From Geobacter sp. (GTDB lineage: Bacteria; Desulfobacterota; Desulfuromonadia; Geobacterales; Pseudopelobacteraceae), in contig WKKS01000001.1 of the NCBI GenBank assembly GCA_009684515.1, positions 62,001-126,000 of the forward strand: DNA of 64,000 nucleotides, in the 5' to 3' direction. Position 1 is the stretch's first letter; the number at the start of each line of letters is the position of its first letter. Shown here in pieces: positions 26,367 to 35,260 of this stretch. The position numbers and the translations under genes were made by a program. A model generated the notes under the pieces. That model was given only the letters and a program-made list of their open reading frames with translations, was not told where the DNA came from and searched no databases.

Positions 26367-26831
26367 TCAGTGTTTGAAATCTTTTATAGTGGAGATGACA
26401 TAGTCCTTCTGTGCGGCTTCCTTTTGATGGCAGTCGAAACAGTTTTTGACAGGATCTATGCCGCTCGCTTTTCCGTCAGCCCCAAAACCGGCAAAAAGCC
26501 AACCGCCGGTTTCTTTGCGTTTTTTATCCTTCTGCATCAGAACAACCATATTCTTGGAACCATCATCACCAGTGTTACCCTTTATGTTGAAGAATTCCAC
26601 CACGATCCGGCTTCCTTCCGGAAACTTGTTGCCGGCGCCGTATCCTTGCATGGCTTTTTTGTCGGCATACATGTAATGAATTCCGTAGAATAATGATTTT
26701 TTATCGGTTTCGATCTTCCTGTCACTCTTTTGCCAGGAAAGGTATCCCTTCGGTAGCACCGGAGATCCGGCAAATGCTGCAATAGACTGAAAAACAAAGA
26801 GATATACTGCACACAACAAAACAATTTTCAT
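26367..26831 (-). CDS. Periplasmic c-type cytochrome of the P460 type
   Basis: A 154-residue exported protein. A signal peptide ends near residue 21 (FQSIAAFAG). The domain resembles cytochrome P460 (LPKGYLSWQKSDRKI at the start, RIVVEFFNIKGN in the middle). It has a single haem site near the C-terminus, CFDCH, in the order expected for this family. The ATG at 26831 is chosen because GAGG lies at proper spacing. In ammonia oxidisers P460 acts on hydroxylamine; the role in an anaerobic metal-reducer is not known and may simply be electron transfer. Confidence 0.8.
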   Translation of the reverse strand: MKIVLLCAVYLFVFQSIAAFAGSPVLPKGYLSWQKSDRKIETDKKSLFYGIHYMYADKKAMQGYGAGNKFPEGSRIVVEFFNIKGNTGDDGSKNMVVLMQKDKKRKETGGWLFAGFGADGKASGIDPVKNCFDCHQKEAAQKDYVISTIKDFKH

Positions 26832-27023
26832 TTTAAACCTCACTTGTCAGATTTGAGCCACTATAGCAACACTTTTATTTCTTGTCACTAACAAGCAGTT
26901 GCATGAGCCTAAACACCGACGACCTTGTCCAATATATGAAGGTAAACATGTAATTATTGACCTTACCGCATGAATTGGAGTAGTTTGTCAGGCTGTATCC
27001 AATAAAATGAGGTTAAACAAGTT

Positions 27024-27491
27024 ATGCAGCGTCCATCCTGGGATCAGTATTTCATGGATATCACCCGACTTGTGGCGACCCGTTCAACCTGCCAGCGCAG
27101 GCAGGTTGGAGCGGTGCTGGTCAAGGACCGCAACATTTTGGCAACCGGATACAATGGAGTCCCCTCCGGGATCAGCCACTGTGACGCCGTCGGCTGTCTG
27201 CGGGAAAGACTCAAAGTTCCGTCCGGCGAACGCCATGAACTATGTCGCGGTCTGCATGCCGAGCAAAATGCCATCATCCAGGCTGCAAGACACGGTATTA
27301 ATATAGACGAATCAACACTCTACTGCACGACAATGCCTTGCATCATCTGCACAAAGATGGTCATCAATGCCGGTATTAACAGGGTAGTCTACGGCGAAGG
27401 TTATGCTGATGACCTGGCTCGTGAAATGATCAGTGAAACCGGCATCAAGGTTATCCACTTTACTCCCGACTCATCCGGACAAGATCTATGA
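27024..27491 (+). CDS. dCMP deaminase (ComEB-like)
   Basis: A 155-residue zinc deaminase that converts dCMP to dUMP for thymidylate synthesis. The zinc and catalytic residues are in [12 protein letters not shown] and [10 protein letters not shown]. It overlaps nrdR by four bases and opens a seven-gene run through riboflavin genes. The link of dCMP deaminase with NrdR makes sense as both concern deoxynucleotide supply. Confidence 0.92.
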   Translation: MQRPSWDQYFMDITRLVATRSTCQRRQVGAVLVKDRNILATGYNGVPSGISHCDAVGCLRERLKVPSGERHELCRGLHAEQNAIIQAARHGINIDESTLYCTTMPCIICTKMVINAGINRVVYGEGYADDLAREMISETGIKVIHFTPDSSGQDL

Positions 27492-27940
27492 AATGCCCGT
27501 TCTGCAACAATCTGGACAGCAAAGTTGTGGACTCTCGTCCAGACAAAGGCGGTTCGGCTATACGTCGACGTCGCGAGTGCGAACAATGCTCCAAAAGATT
27601 CACCACCTATGAACGCATAGAAGAGATGCTCCCGCAGGTTTGCAAAAAAGATGGGAGACGAGAACCGTTTGACCGGATGAAGATCATCAACGGGATTGTC
27701 AAAGCCTGTGAGAAACGCCCGATCTCAAAAACCGACATCGAGCTGGTGGTAGACCGGCTAGAAACCAGACTCCAGGAATCTACAGAGCGGGAAATTTCAA
27801 CCACCACGGTTGGCGAATGGGTAATGAAAGAACTACACGACATGGATGAAGTTGCCTATGTCCGGTTCGCCTCTGTTTACCGCTCTTTCCGGGACATCAG
27901 CGAATTTATGCAGGAGTTGCAGGAACTGCTAAAAAAATGA
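27488..27940 (+). CDS. nrdR: Transcriptional repressor of ribonucleotide reductase genes
   Basis: A 150-residue NrdR. The N-terminal zinc ribbon has CPFC (residues 3-6) and CEQC near 31-34. An ATP-cone domain follows ([24 protein letters not shown]). NrdR binds DNA in its dATP-loaded form to repress ribonucleotide reductase. It overlaps comEB upstream and ribD downstream by four bases each, so all three are translated in one message. No NrdR-box pair was recognised nearby. Confidence 0.95.
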   Translation: MKCPFCNNLDSKVVDSRPDKGGSAIRRRRECEQCSKRFTTYERIEEMLPQVCKKDGRREPFDRMKIINGIVKACEKRPISKTDIELVVDRLETRLQESTEREISTTTVGEWVMKELHDMDEVAYVRFASVYRSFRDISEFMQELQELLKK

Positions 27941-29031
27941 TTTCTACTGACATCAAATACATGAAACGCGCCCTGACACTGGCCCGCAAAGGGGTCGGCA
28001 AGACTTCCCCCAACCCGGTCGTTGGATGCGTGATAGTTAAGAATGGAGTCATCATCGGCGAAGGTTGGCACAAACGCGCAGGTGGCCACCATGCCGAAGT
28101 CCATGCACTGCAGACGGCAGGAGCGGCGGCACGAGATGCCGACGTGTATGTGACTCTGGAGCCATGCAGCCACACCGGCAAAACACCTCCATGCTGTGAT
28201 GCCCTGATCAAGGCAGGGGTCAGACGGGTTGTTGCTGCCATGAGCGACCCAAACCCACAGGTCAACGGCAACGGGTTCAAAGCTTTGGAGCGGGCAGGTA
28301 TCCAGACAGTTTGCGGGGTTCTGGAAAAGGAGTGCCGCGCCATAAACCGCTCCTTTATCAAACACGCAACTACCGGAATGCCATTTGTAACCTTCAAATG
28401 CGCAATGACCCTCGATGGAAAAATTGCCACCGTAACCGGCGAATCGCGCTGGATAAGTGGCGAAGAGTCGCGGCTTCAAGTCCATAAAATGCGTGCAACA
28501 AACGATGCTATCATGGTTGGAGTAGACACCATCATTGCCGACAATCCGCAGTTGAATGTCAGACACGTCAAGGGAAATGACCCACTGCGGATTATTGTGG
28601 ACACGCACCTGAGAACTCCGGAAAGCGTAGGAGTTCTTGAAGACGGGGCAGCACAAAGAACCATTATCGCCACGACCGAAAGCGCCCAAGAAGTGCATCA
28701 GCGCTATACCCGGCAAGGAGCAAAAATTATTGTCTGCGAAGAGCTTGACGGACGGGTTTCCATGTCTGACCTGCTTAAAAAGCTTGGAAAAATGGGCATT
28801 CAGTCCATCCTGCTTGAAGGTGGGAGCCGCCTGGCCGGCGAAATGGTCAAGAGGGCGTTAATTGACGAGTTTGCTATTTTCATAGCCCCCAAATTACTCG
28901 GCAGTGACGGATTTGCCCCGCTCTCCATGCTCGGAATCACAAGCATGGATAAGGCAATAAAACTCGAATTCGGTCAAGTGTCCCGCATCGGGCAGGACAT
29001 CTTAATTCATGCTTATCCAGAGAAAACCTAA
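27937..29031 (+). CDS. ribD: Bifunctional riboflavin deaminase/reductase
   Basis: A 364-residue two-domain enzyme. The N-terminal zinc deaminase has [10 protein letters not shown] and [14 protein letters not shown]. The C-terminal reductase begins near residue 150 ([16 protein letters not shown]) and holds [14 protein letters not shown]. It converts the pyrimidine product of GTP cyclohydrolase II through two steps of flavin synthesis. The stop directly precedes the ribE ATG. No FMN riboswitch is visible upstream of this operon. Confidence 0.95.
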   Translation: MISTDIKYMKRALTLARKGVGKTSPNPVVGCVIVKNGVIIGEGWHKRAGGHHAEVHALQTAGAAARDADVYVTLEPCSHTGKTPPCCDALIKAGVRRVVAAMSDPNPQVNGNGFKALERAGIQTVCGVLEKECRAINRSFIKHATTGMPFVTFKCAMTLDGKIATVTGESRWISGEESRLQVHKMRATNDAIMVGVDTIIADNPQLNVRHVKGNDPLRIIVDTHLRTPESVGVLEDGAAQRTIIATTESAQEVHQRYTRQGAKIIVCEELDGRVSMSDLLKKLGKMGIQSILLEGGSRLAGEMVKRALIDEFAIFIAPKLLGSDGFAPLSMLGITSMDKAIKLEFGQVSRIGQDILIHAYPEKT

Positions 29032-29673
29032 ATGTTCACAGGATTAGTTGAAAATACGGGGCGTGTTGTCTCTTTTCTGCGTCGCGGCGAGGCCGGTCTT
29101 TTGACCGTGCAGACAGAAATCCCAACTGATGAAATTACCATCGGAGATTCGGTGGCCGTCAACGGCGCCTGCCTGACCGTCACTGAAACAGGTGGCAATA
29201 CAGTGACTTTCGATGTTTCACCGGAAAGCCTCACCCGCACAACCATCGGCAAACTTCGCACTGGAGACCGGACAAATCTGGAGCGAGCCGTCAGACTGGG
29301 AGACCGGCTCGGAGGGCACATTGTCAGCGGCCACATCGATTGCTGCGGGCGTTTATCCAGAAGCGAGGTACGATCCGGCAATCATCAACTACTGTTCACT
29401 CTCCCTGCCGAACATGCCCGCTACCTGGTGGAGAAAGGCTCAGTTGCAATTGACGGCATTTCACTTACGGTGAATTCCGTATCGTTGGATAGTTTTTCCG
29501 TCAATATCATCCCGCACACGTTTGTCAGTACTACACTTGAGCTTATTCGAACCGGAGACGAGGTCAACATAGAGACCGACATCATCGGCAAGTATGTGGA
29601 ACGGCTCACAACCCCCTGGAAAAACAGTGGTGGATTGAGTATGAAAATACTAGCAGAAAATGGATTCCTATAG
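29032..29673 (+). CDS. ribE: Riboflavin synthase alpha chain
   Basis: A 213-residue riboflavin synthase that dismutates two molecules of 6,7-dimethyl-8-ribityllumazine. The start [12 protein letters not shown] and the internal repeat of two lumazine-binding barrels are typical ([11 protein letters not shown] and [11 protein letters not shown]). It abuts ribD and is 15 bases before ribBA. ribH, which usually follows ribBA in this operon, is not present here. Confidence 0.95.
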   Translation: MFTGLVENTGRVVSFLRRGEAGLLTVQTEIPTDEITIGDSVAVNGACLTVTETGGNTVTFDVSPESLTRTTIGKLRTGDRTNLERAVRLGDRLGGHIVSGHIDCCGRLSRSEVRSGNHQLLFTLPAEHARYLVEKGSVAIDGISLTVNSVSLDSFSVNIIPHTFVSTTLELIRTGDEVNIETDIIGKYVERLTTPWKNSGGLSMKILAENGFL

Positions 29674-29688
29674 AATGAAAGGCTCATC

Positions 29689-30894
29689 ATGTCAGTATCA
29701 ACAATAGAAGAAGCAATCGAAGATATCCGCCAGGGCAAGATGGTCATCTTGGTAGACGACGAGGATCGTGAAAACGAAGGCGACCTGACCTTGGCCGCCG
29801 AGGCCGCCACCCCTGAAAACATCAATTTCATGGCAAAACATGGTCGTGGACTGATCTGCCTGACCCTGACCGCTGACAGATGCGATGAACTGGGACTGCG
29901 GCCGATGGTACGGGATAATACGTCTCCATTCGAAACTGCCTTCACTGTTTCGATCGAAGCCAAACACGGAGTCACCACCGGCATCTCTGCCGCTGATCGT
30001 GCTCACACGATTGTGACCGCTGTTGCCGATGGCGCCAGCGCCAATGACCTGGTCAGTCCCGGTCACATTTTCCCTTTGCGGGCCCGCAAAGGCGGAGTTC
30101 TGGTGCGCTCCGGCCAGACGGAGGGTTCCGTTGACCTGGCCCGGTTGGCCGGGTTGAAACCGGCCGGTGTAATCTGCGAAATCATGAATGATGACGGCAG
30201 CATGGCTCGCATGCCGGAATTAAAGGTTTTTGCCAGGGAACATGGCATAAAAATTTGCACTATCGCGGACCTGGTCGCCTACCGCCTTAAAAATGAACGC
30301 CTGGTGCGCACAGTTGCCGAAGCACACCTCCCCTCTTCTTTCGGTGGTGAATGGCGTGCAATCGCCTTTGAAAACGACATCGACAAACTGGAGCATATCG
30401 CTTTGGTAAAGGGTGACATAAAAAAAGGAGAGCCTATACTGGTACGGGTTCATTCGGAGTGCCTGACCGGCGACGTGCTGGGGAGCCTGCGCTGTGACTG
30501 TGGGGAGCAACTGCATCATGCCATGGAGCAGATTGCAGCGGCAGGAAACGGTATAATCCTGTATATGCGGCAGGAGGGGCGCGGAATCGGCCTGGTTAAC
30601 AAACTGAAGGCGTATGAGCTTCAGGATAAGGGACGCGACACGGTCGAAGCAAACATAGAGCTTGGCTTCAAGGCTGACCTTCGTGATTACGGCATTGGCG
30701 CACAGATACTTCTGGCGCTCGGCGTTACCAAAATGCGTCTGCTTACCAACAACCCCAAAAAACTGGTTGGGCTTCAGGGCTACGGCATAGATGTTGTCGA
30801 GCGAGTGGCCATCGAAACTGAAGCAACTGACTGCAACCGCGGCTACCTATCTACCAAACGTGAAAAGATGGGGCACATCCTGGATAACCTGTGA
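29689..30894 (+). CDS. ribBA: Bifunctional DHBP synthase / GTP cyclohydrolase II
   Basis: A 401-residue fusion of the two entry enzymes for riboflavin. The N-terminal half makes 3,4-dihydroxy-2-butanone 4-phosphate from ribulose 5-phosphate ([27 protein letters not shown]). The C-terminal GTP cyclohydrolase II has the zinc cysteines in [14 protein letters not shown] and the RQEGRGIGL motif. Its stop overlaps the queH start by one base. Confidence 0.95.
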   Translation: MSVSTIEEAIEDIRQGKMVILVDDEDRENEGDLTLAAEAATPENINFMAKHGRGLICLTLTADRCDELGLRPMVRDNTSPFETAFTVSIEAKHGVTTGISAADRAHTIVTAVADGASANDLVSPGHIFPLRARKGGVLVRSGQTEGSVDLARLAGLKPAGVICEIMNDDGSMARMPELKVFAREHGIKICTIADLVAYRLKNERLVRTVAEAHLPSSFGGEWRAIAFENDIDKLEHIALVKGDIKKGEPILVRVHSECLTGDVLGSLRCDCGEQLHHAMEQIAAAGNGIILYMRQEGRGIGLVNKLKAYELQDKGRDTVEANIELGFKADLRDYGIGAQILLALGVTKMRLLTNNPKKLVGLQGYGIDVVERVAIETEATDCNRGYLSTKREKMGHILDNL

Positions 30895-31436
30895 TGCGGA
30901 TCCTCCTGCACACATGCTGCGGTCCCTGCACGCTATATCCTCTGAAAACTCTTCGTACGGCCGGTCACGATGTGACCGGCTTCTTTTTCAATCATAACAT
31001 TCACCCCTATCAGGAATACGTTAAACGACGCGATGCAGTTCTGCAGATGGCCGAGCTTGAAGCAGTGCCACTGATCATGCATGACAATTACGATCTGGAA
31101 ACATTTCTGGCTAACGTAGCGGAACAGCCTGACAAACGCTGTAGTTATTGTTACTCCTCACGACTTAGAGCAACGGCGGAAGTCGCTGCAGCCGGGAACT
31201 TTGATGCGTTCAGCGCTTCACTGCTCTACAGCAGATTTCAACGCCATGAGGAAATCAGGGAACTTGGTGAACAGATCGGAAGAGAGTTCGGGGTGACATT
31301 TTATTATCAGGACTTTCGCCCTGGCTGGCAGGAAGGAATCAGGCTTTCCAAAGAGCTTGGTTTGTACCGTCAGCAATACTGCGGTTGCATCTATAGCGAA
31401 AAAGAGCGTTATCTCCCGAAAGTCAGCAAGCGATGA
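30894..31436 (+). CDS. queH: Epoxyqueuosine reductase QueH
   Basis: A 180-residue member of the former DUF208 family, which reduces epoxyqueuosine to queuosine in tRNA in organisms lacking QueG. It carries the family cysteines: HTCCGPC at the N-terminus, CSYCYSSRL near residue 85 and YCGC near the end, which bind an iron-sulfur cluster and a second metal site. The ATG at 30894 overlaps the ribBA TGA; a GTG at 30891 is possible. It overlaps the next gene by four bases. Confidence 0.92.
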   Translation: MRILLHTCCGPCTLYPLKTLRTAGHDVTGFFFNHNIHPYQEYVKRRDAVLQMAELEAVPLIMHDNYDLETFLANVAEQPDKRCSYCYSSRLRATAEVAAAGNFDAFSASLLYSRFQRHEEIRELGEQIGREFGVTFYYQDFRPGWQEGIRLSKELGLYRQQYCGCIYSEKERYLPKVSKR

Positions 31437-31648
31437 ACAGCTTGGGCAGACCTCTGATAATCATTGGGCTGCTGCTGGTCGCCGTCGGACTTTTGGTTTC
31501 ATTTGCACCAAAACTCCCAACCTGGTTAGGTCGGCTACCAGGAGACATATCCATCAGACGTGAGAACTTCAGCTTTCACTTTCCCGTTGTAACCTGCCTG
31601 ATTATATCAGCAATCCTTTCACTCATCATGTGGCTTTTCAGAAAATAG
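31433..31648 (+). CDS. Small DUF2905-type membrane protein
   Basis: A 71-residue protein with two membrane helices (about 7-26 and 50-68) and the conserved loop LGRLPGDISIRRENFSFHFP, the mark of DUF2905. Function is unknown. It overlaps queH and ends the operon just before a terminator. Confidence 0.85.
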   Translation: MNSLGRPLIIIGLLLVAVGLLVSFAPKLPTWLGRLPGDISIRRENFSFHFPVVTCLIISAILSLIMWLFRK

Positions 31649-31661
31649 TTGTAAAAAAGCA

Positions 31662-31690
31662 AAAAGCCCGTGTTGCCACGGGCTTTTAAC
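31662..31690 (+). terminator. Terminator of the comEB-rib-queH operon
   Basis: Perfect 11-base arms AAAAGCCCGTG (31662-31672) and CACGGGCTTTT (31677-31687) with a four-base loop. It is symmetric and may also end the converging ferredoxin gene. Confidence 0.85.
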
Positions 31691-31712
31691 ATCCGGTTTG
31701 CATCAATGCCAA

Positions 31713-31880
31713 TTAGGCATGAATTGCGTTTACGGGACAGGTATCTACACATGCGCCACAGTCGATACAGGTATCAGCATCGATGACGCGCTTGTTACCC
31801 TGCTCGCTGATTGAGTTTACGGGACAGGAATCCTCACATGCTGCACAGTTTGTGCAATCGTCAGTAATAGTATGGGCCAC
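31713..31880 (-). CDS. Small 2[4Fe-4S] ferredoxin, 55 residues, GTG start
   Basis: A clostridial-type ferredoxin. It begins with GTG and has a near-perfect site, TAAGGAGGTG, six bases upstream. Eight cysteines lie in two CxxCxxCxxxCP motifs, DCTNCAACEDSCP and TCIDCGACVDTCP, binding two [4Fe-4S] clusters for low-potential electron transfer in the cytoplasm. The two halves are clear internal repeats. It is monocistronic, converging on the rib operon and divergent from ackA. Confidence 0.93.
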   Translation of the reverse strand: MAHTITDDCTNCAACEDSCPVNSISEQGNKRVIDADTCIDCGACVDTCPVNAIHA

Positions 31881-32000
31881 AGTTTCACCTCCTTATAAGA
31901 TTAGCTCACCAGAGTGATAAGCTATTTTGATTTACCACACAGATTTTCAAAAGTCCAGCAAAGAAATTAACGTTTGCCAAAACCGTTTACACAAATTTTG

Positions 32001-32029
32001 TTGAATTCAATTCATGTCTCGTGTATATA
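32001..32029 (+). promoter_or_regulatory. Probable ackA promoter
   Basis: TTGAAT (32001-32006) and TATATA (32024-32029) separated by 17 bases in an AT-rich region, about 95 bases before the ackA ATG. Confidence 0.5.
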
Positions 32030-32125
32030 TCAAAAACAGTTTTATTTCAGGAGTTTATTTTAGTCTGGTTGTTTTATTTTTATTGATATTATAAATAAAT
32101 CTCTGTTTATTTGGAGGTATGCACC

Positions 32126-33391
32126 ATGATTATCATGGCACTAAACTGCGGCAGCTCATCAGTAAAATACCAGTTATTTAATTGGGAAAATAAGACGGTC
32201 GTAGCCAAAGGAATGGTAGAAAGGGTTATAATCGGTGACTCTTTTATTATGCATGAAGTTCCAGGTCGTGAGACCTATCATCACCAGCAGGACTGCGCCA
32301 ATCATCAGGCCGCTATCGATCTGCTTATAAAAACCGTTACAGACCCGGTTCATGGCGTACTTGGCAGTGTTGACGAAATATCCGCAGTTGGCCATCGGGT
32401 TGTGCATGGCGGTGAGAAGTTCACTTGCTCGGTTATGATTGATGACAAGGTTCTTGATGCAGTAAAAGCAGTTCAACACTTGGCGCCACTCCACAATCCT
32501 CCTAATATCGAGGGGATAGAAGCAGCGCAAACCCTTATGCCGACCGTACCACATGTTGCAATTTTCGACACGGCTTTTCACCAGACCATGCCTGAACATG
32601 CCTACATTTATCCACTTCCATATGAGTGGTACGAAAAACATCAGGTGAGGCGTTATGGCTTTCACGGCACCTCACATCTGTATGTCTCAAAACGTGCCGC
32701 AGCCATACTTGGAAAACCGGCTAAAGAGACCAATATAGTAACAATGCACATCGGAAACGGTGTCTCGCACTGTGCCATAAAGAACGGTATTTCGGTTGAT
32801 ACCACCATGGGACTGACCCCTCTGGAAGGCGCCGTAATGGGCACCCGCTGCGGAGATATTGACCCGGCTATCCCGGCTTTCATGATGCAGAAGGAAAACC
32901 TTTCTGCCAAGGAAATCGACAGCATCCTCAACAAGAAGAGTGGAGTCATGGGGGTTACCGGCCGTTTTACCGACCGACGCGATGTAATTGAAAATGCCAT
33001 CGCCGGCGACAAACGCTGCCAACTGTCACTGGATATCGAAGCTTACCGCCTAAAAAAATATATTGGGTCCTACATGGCTGCCGTTGGCAAACTGGATGCG
33101 GTTGTTTTCACTGCAGGTGTCGGTGAAATGGGAGCCTTGATCCGTGAAAAAGCCATCGAAGGACTGGAACATATCGGCATTGTACTTGACCGAGAACGCA
33201 ACAACAAGGCCATGACCCGCAAACGCGAAAGCCTGATCACCACCGACGACTCACCGGTCAAGGTTTACGTCATCCCAACCGATGAAGAGCTTGTTTTTAC
33301 GGAGGACGTGGTTGCTATCCTGAACGGCACCTATACTGATCACATGCAGTTTGAATATTCCTTCGCAAAGGCAGATTTCACACGCTCCTGA
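32126..33391 (+). CDS. ackA: Acetate kinase
   Basis: A 421-residue enzyme that interconverts acetate plus ATP with acetyl phosphate. Family signatures are MALNCGSSSVKYQLF at the start, FDTAFHQTMPEHAY, and the nucleotide region MTMHIGNGVSHCAI followed by MGLTPLEGAVMGTRCGDIDP. The ATG at 32126 has GGAGG eight bases upstream; a TTG at 32111 is too close to that site. No pta gene is next to it. The product links acetate use to acetyl-CoA. Confidence 0.96.
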   Translation: MIIMALNCGSSSVKYQLFNWENKTVVAKGMVERVIIGDSFIMHEVPGRETYHHQQDCANHQAAIDLLIKTVTDPVHGVLGSVDEISAVGHRVVHGGEKFTCSVMIDDKVLDAVKAVQHLAPLHNPPNIEGIEAAQTLMPTVPHVAIFDTAFHQTMPEHAYIYPLPYEWYEKHQVRRYGFHGTSHLYVSKRAAAILGKPAKETNIVTMHIGNGVSHCAIKNGISVDTTMGLTPLEGAVMGTRCGDIDPAIPAFMMQKENLSAKEIDSILNKKSGVMGVTGRFTDRRDVIENAIAGDKRCQLSLDIEAYRLKKYIGSYMAAVGKLDAVVFTAGVGEMGALIREKAIEGLEHIGIVLDRERNNKAMTRKRESLITTDDSPVKVYVIPTDEELVFTEDVVAILNGTYTDHMQFEYSFAKADFTRS

Positions 33392-33416
33392 ACTGGTCGG
33401 CAACAGCACAAGTACA

Positions 33417-33446
33417 GAAAAACCGGCAGCAGTGCCGGTTTTTTTG
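33417..33446. terminator. Bidirectional terminator between ackA and truD
   Basis: AACCGGCA (33421-33428) and TGCCGGTT (33433-33440), flanked by A-run on the left and T-run TTTTTTT on the right, so it works on both strands for converging genes. Confidence 0.85.
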
Positions 33447-33468
33447 TGTGTTGGGATTGTGTAATATG

Positions 33469-34689
33469 TCACAAGTTTTTAGTAACTTCCCGCAGCACCG
33501 ATGTGGCGTAACTTCCTTTTGGCAAATAAAATTCCAGCCAGAGACAATCATCGTCCAATGTCCAGGATGGTTCCCCCAAGGGAACACGAAGCGGACGACG
33601 CTCTCCTTCCATACGCAAACCGCCTTGCAGATCGAAAACTGAAATATTTATCCGCTCATTCTCAAGGATAGACGACTCAATTTCCAGGGCTTTATTTTCC
33701 GGCTGCTTCATTTTGCAGCCGAACATGGGACCTGTGGCAGAAATTTCAAAAGCATTTGCGCGCTCCATTTCCGCATCAGCATTTTCAACCAGAAAGCAGG
33801 CACCGTTGAGATGTTTACAGGCCAGATCGCCTGACAGTAAGCCATCGATATATTGGATTCTTTTTGCAACAACCTGATCAAACAGATATGACTGAAATGC
33901 AGACAGATAGAGTTTTTTTAGTCTGGGATGAACCGACGAAAATGCCTTTTCAAACGCCTCCGGGCGATTCACCAGCCGCTGCAGCAGATCGCGTTCGGTG
34001 CGGCAATGACGCGGAAAAAGCTGCAGCGATCTTGCAACATCACCCTTTTGATAAGCCAAAATGGCCGCTCGCCACTCCTGATCACGCAACTCACCCGGCT
34101 CTCCGATTAACCGGTCCACGGCTCCGCGCCAATCCTGATGCAGTATGGCAGCGCCGATCTTGTGCGAATTACCTTGAGCCCCATAGCGTTGATAACCGAA
34201 GTAATTCGGCACACCGCGCTTCTTCAGCAGACCCAGAATTTCAGGGACGCGCTTTGCGGCAGCAACTGACACATCACGAACAGCAATCCGGAAACGGTTC
34301 CCTTTCAAGTGACCAAGCTTGAGTTTGTTAGTATGCCGACTTGCAGCAACAACCCTGACTCCATCCAGCTCCAGACTGCCACACTTCTCCGTGGACACGC
34401 GCGGAATCGAGATTGACTGACGAGTAATACCAACAGCATCCTTCATGCCAGCATAACCGATATCCCGCTCGGATATCTTTAGATTCTGGGCAATTCTGCG
34501 TACAGCTTCCAAAGTTGTGATGCCGCTTTTTTCAATTGTAAGGTAGCAATGTTCACCCGAGCCACATGGGAGATATGACGGCATTTCTTCAACCATGAAA
34601 TCCCCGGGTGATTCCTTGATTGCCCCGCCTGTACCCGGAATGCCCTCTGTCAAGAACGGATGAATGATTTTGGAATTGATATCGTTCAT
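33469..34689 (-). CDS. truD: tRNA pseudouridine(13) synthase
   Basis: A 406-residue TruD that makes pseudouridine 13 in certain tRNAs. The catalytic Asp is in GYAGMKDAVGITRQ near residue 80. PNYFGYQRYG is the conserved motif in the middle, and an insertion (TRUD domain) follows. It stops short of the ackA terminator. It is six bases after the trmL stop, so the two RNA-modification genes form an operon. Confidence 0.94.
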   Translation of the reverse strand: MNDINSKIIHPFLTEGIPGTGGAIKESPGDFMVEEMPSYLPCGSGEHCYLTIEKSGITTLEAVRRIAQNLKISERDIGYAGMKDAVGITRQSISIPRVSTEKCGSLELDGVRVVAASRHTNKLKLGHLKGNRFRIAVRDVSVAAAKRVPEILGLLKKRGVPNYFGYQRYGAQGNSHKIGAAILHQDWRGAVDRLIGEPGELRDQEWRAAILAYQKGDVARSLQLFPRHCRTERDLLQRLVNRPEAFEKAFSSVHPRLKKLYLSAFQSYLFDQVVAKRIQYIDGLLSGDLACKHLNGACFLVENADAEMERANAFEISATGPMFGCKMKQPENKALEIESSILENERINISVFDLQGGLRMEGERRPLRVPLGEPSWTLDDDCLWLEFYLPKGSYATSVLREVTKNL

Positions 34690-34695
34690 CTCACA

Positions 34696-35160
34696 TCACC
34701 CTATCATTTCCGCCTGCCTCATCGCCTCATACAGGACGATCCCGGCGGAAGTGGAAAGATTGAGACTGCGCACCGATCCGGCCGGCATCGGAATCGTAAT
34801 TGATGTATCAGGATTGGCGGCCAGCAACTCTTCCGGCAGACCCTTGGTCTCCTTGCCGAAAACAATAAAGTCACCCGCTTTAAAACCGGCCTGCAGGTAG
34901 CTTCTGGCAACCTTGGTGCTTAAATAGAAAAAACGTCCATCTGGTTCAGATGCCTGCAGAGTTGCCAGATCCGGCCATTGTTTAAGTGCTACAAATTCCC
35001 AATAGTCCAGCCCTGCCCTCTTCAGATAACGGTCGTCAATGGAAAAACCCAGCTTCCCCACAAGATGAAGCACAGCGCCGGTGGCGGCACAGAGGCGGGC
35101 AATATTGCCGGTATTGGGGGGAATTTCCGGTTCGATCAGAACAATATTAAATGGTTTCAT
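34696..35160 (-). CDS. trmL: tRNA (cytidine/uridine(34)-2'-O-)-methyltransferase
   Basis: A 154-residue SPOUT methyltransferase that methylates the wobble ribose of certain leucine tRNAs. The family features are FNIVLIEPEIPPNTGNIARLCAATG at the start, FGKETKGLPEELL and the knot-forming end IPMPAGSVRSLNLSTSAGIVLYE. The ATG at 35160 gives the usual length; the frame is open to 35178. It precedes truD. Confidence 0.93.
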   Translation of the reverse strand: MKPFNIVLIEPEIPPNTGNIARLCAATGAVLHLVGKLGFSIDDRYLKRAGLDYWEFVALKQWPDLATLQASEPDGRFFYLSTKVARSYLQAGFKAGDFIVFGKETKGLPEELLAANPDTSITIPMPAGSVRSLNLSTSAGIVLYEAMRQAEMIG

Positions 35161-35260
35161 GGGTCGAATGTATACCATTAATAACCGCTGCCATGCTTGC
35201 TTTTTTTTTATGTCGGGGCTACTATGCCGTGATTAAATCCACTGAAACTGGAGCTATGTA

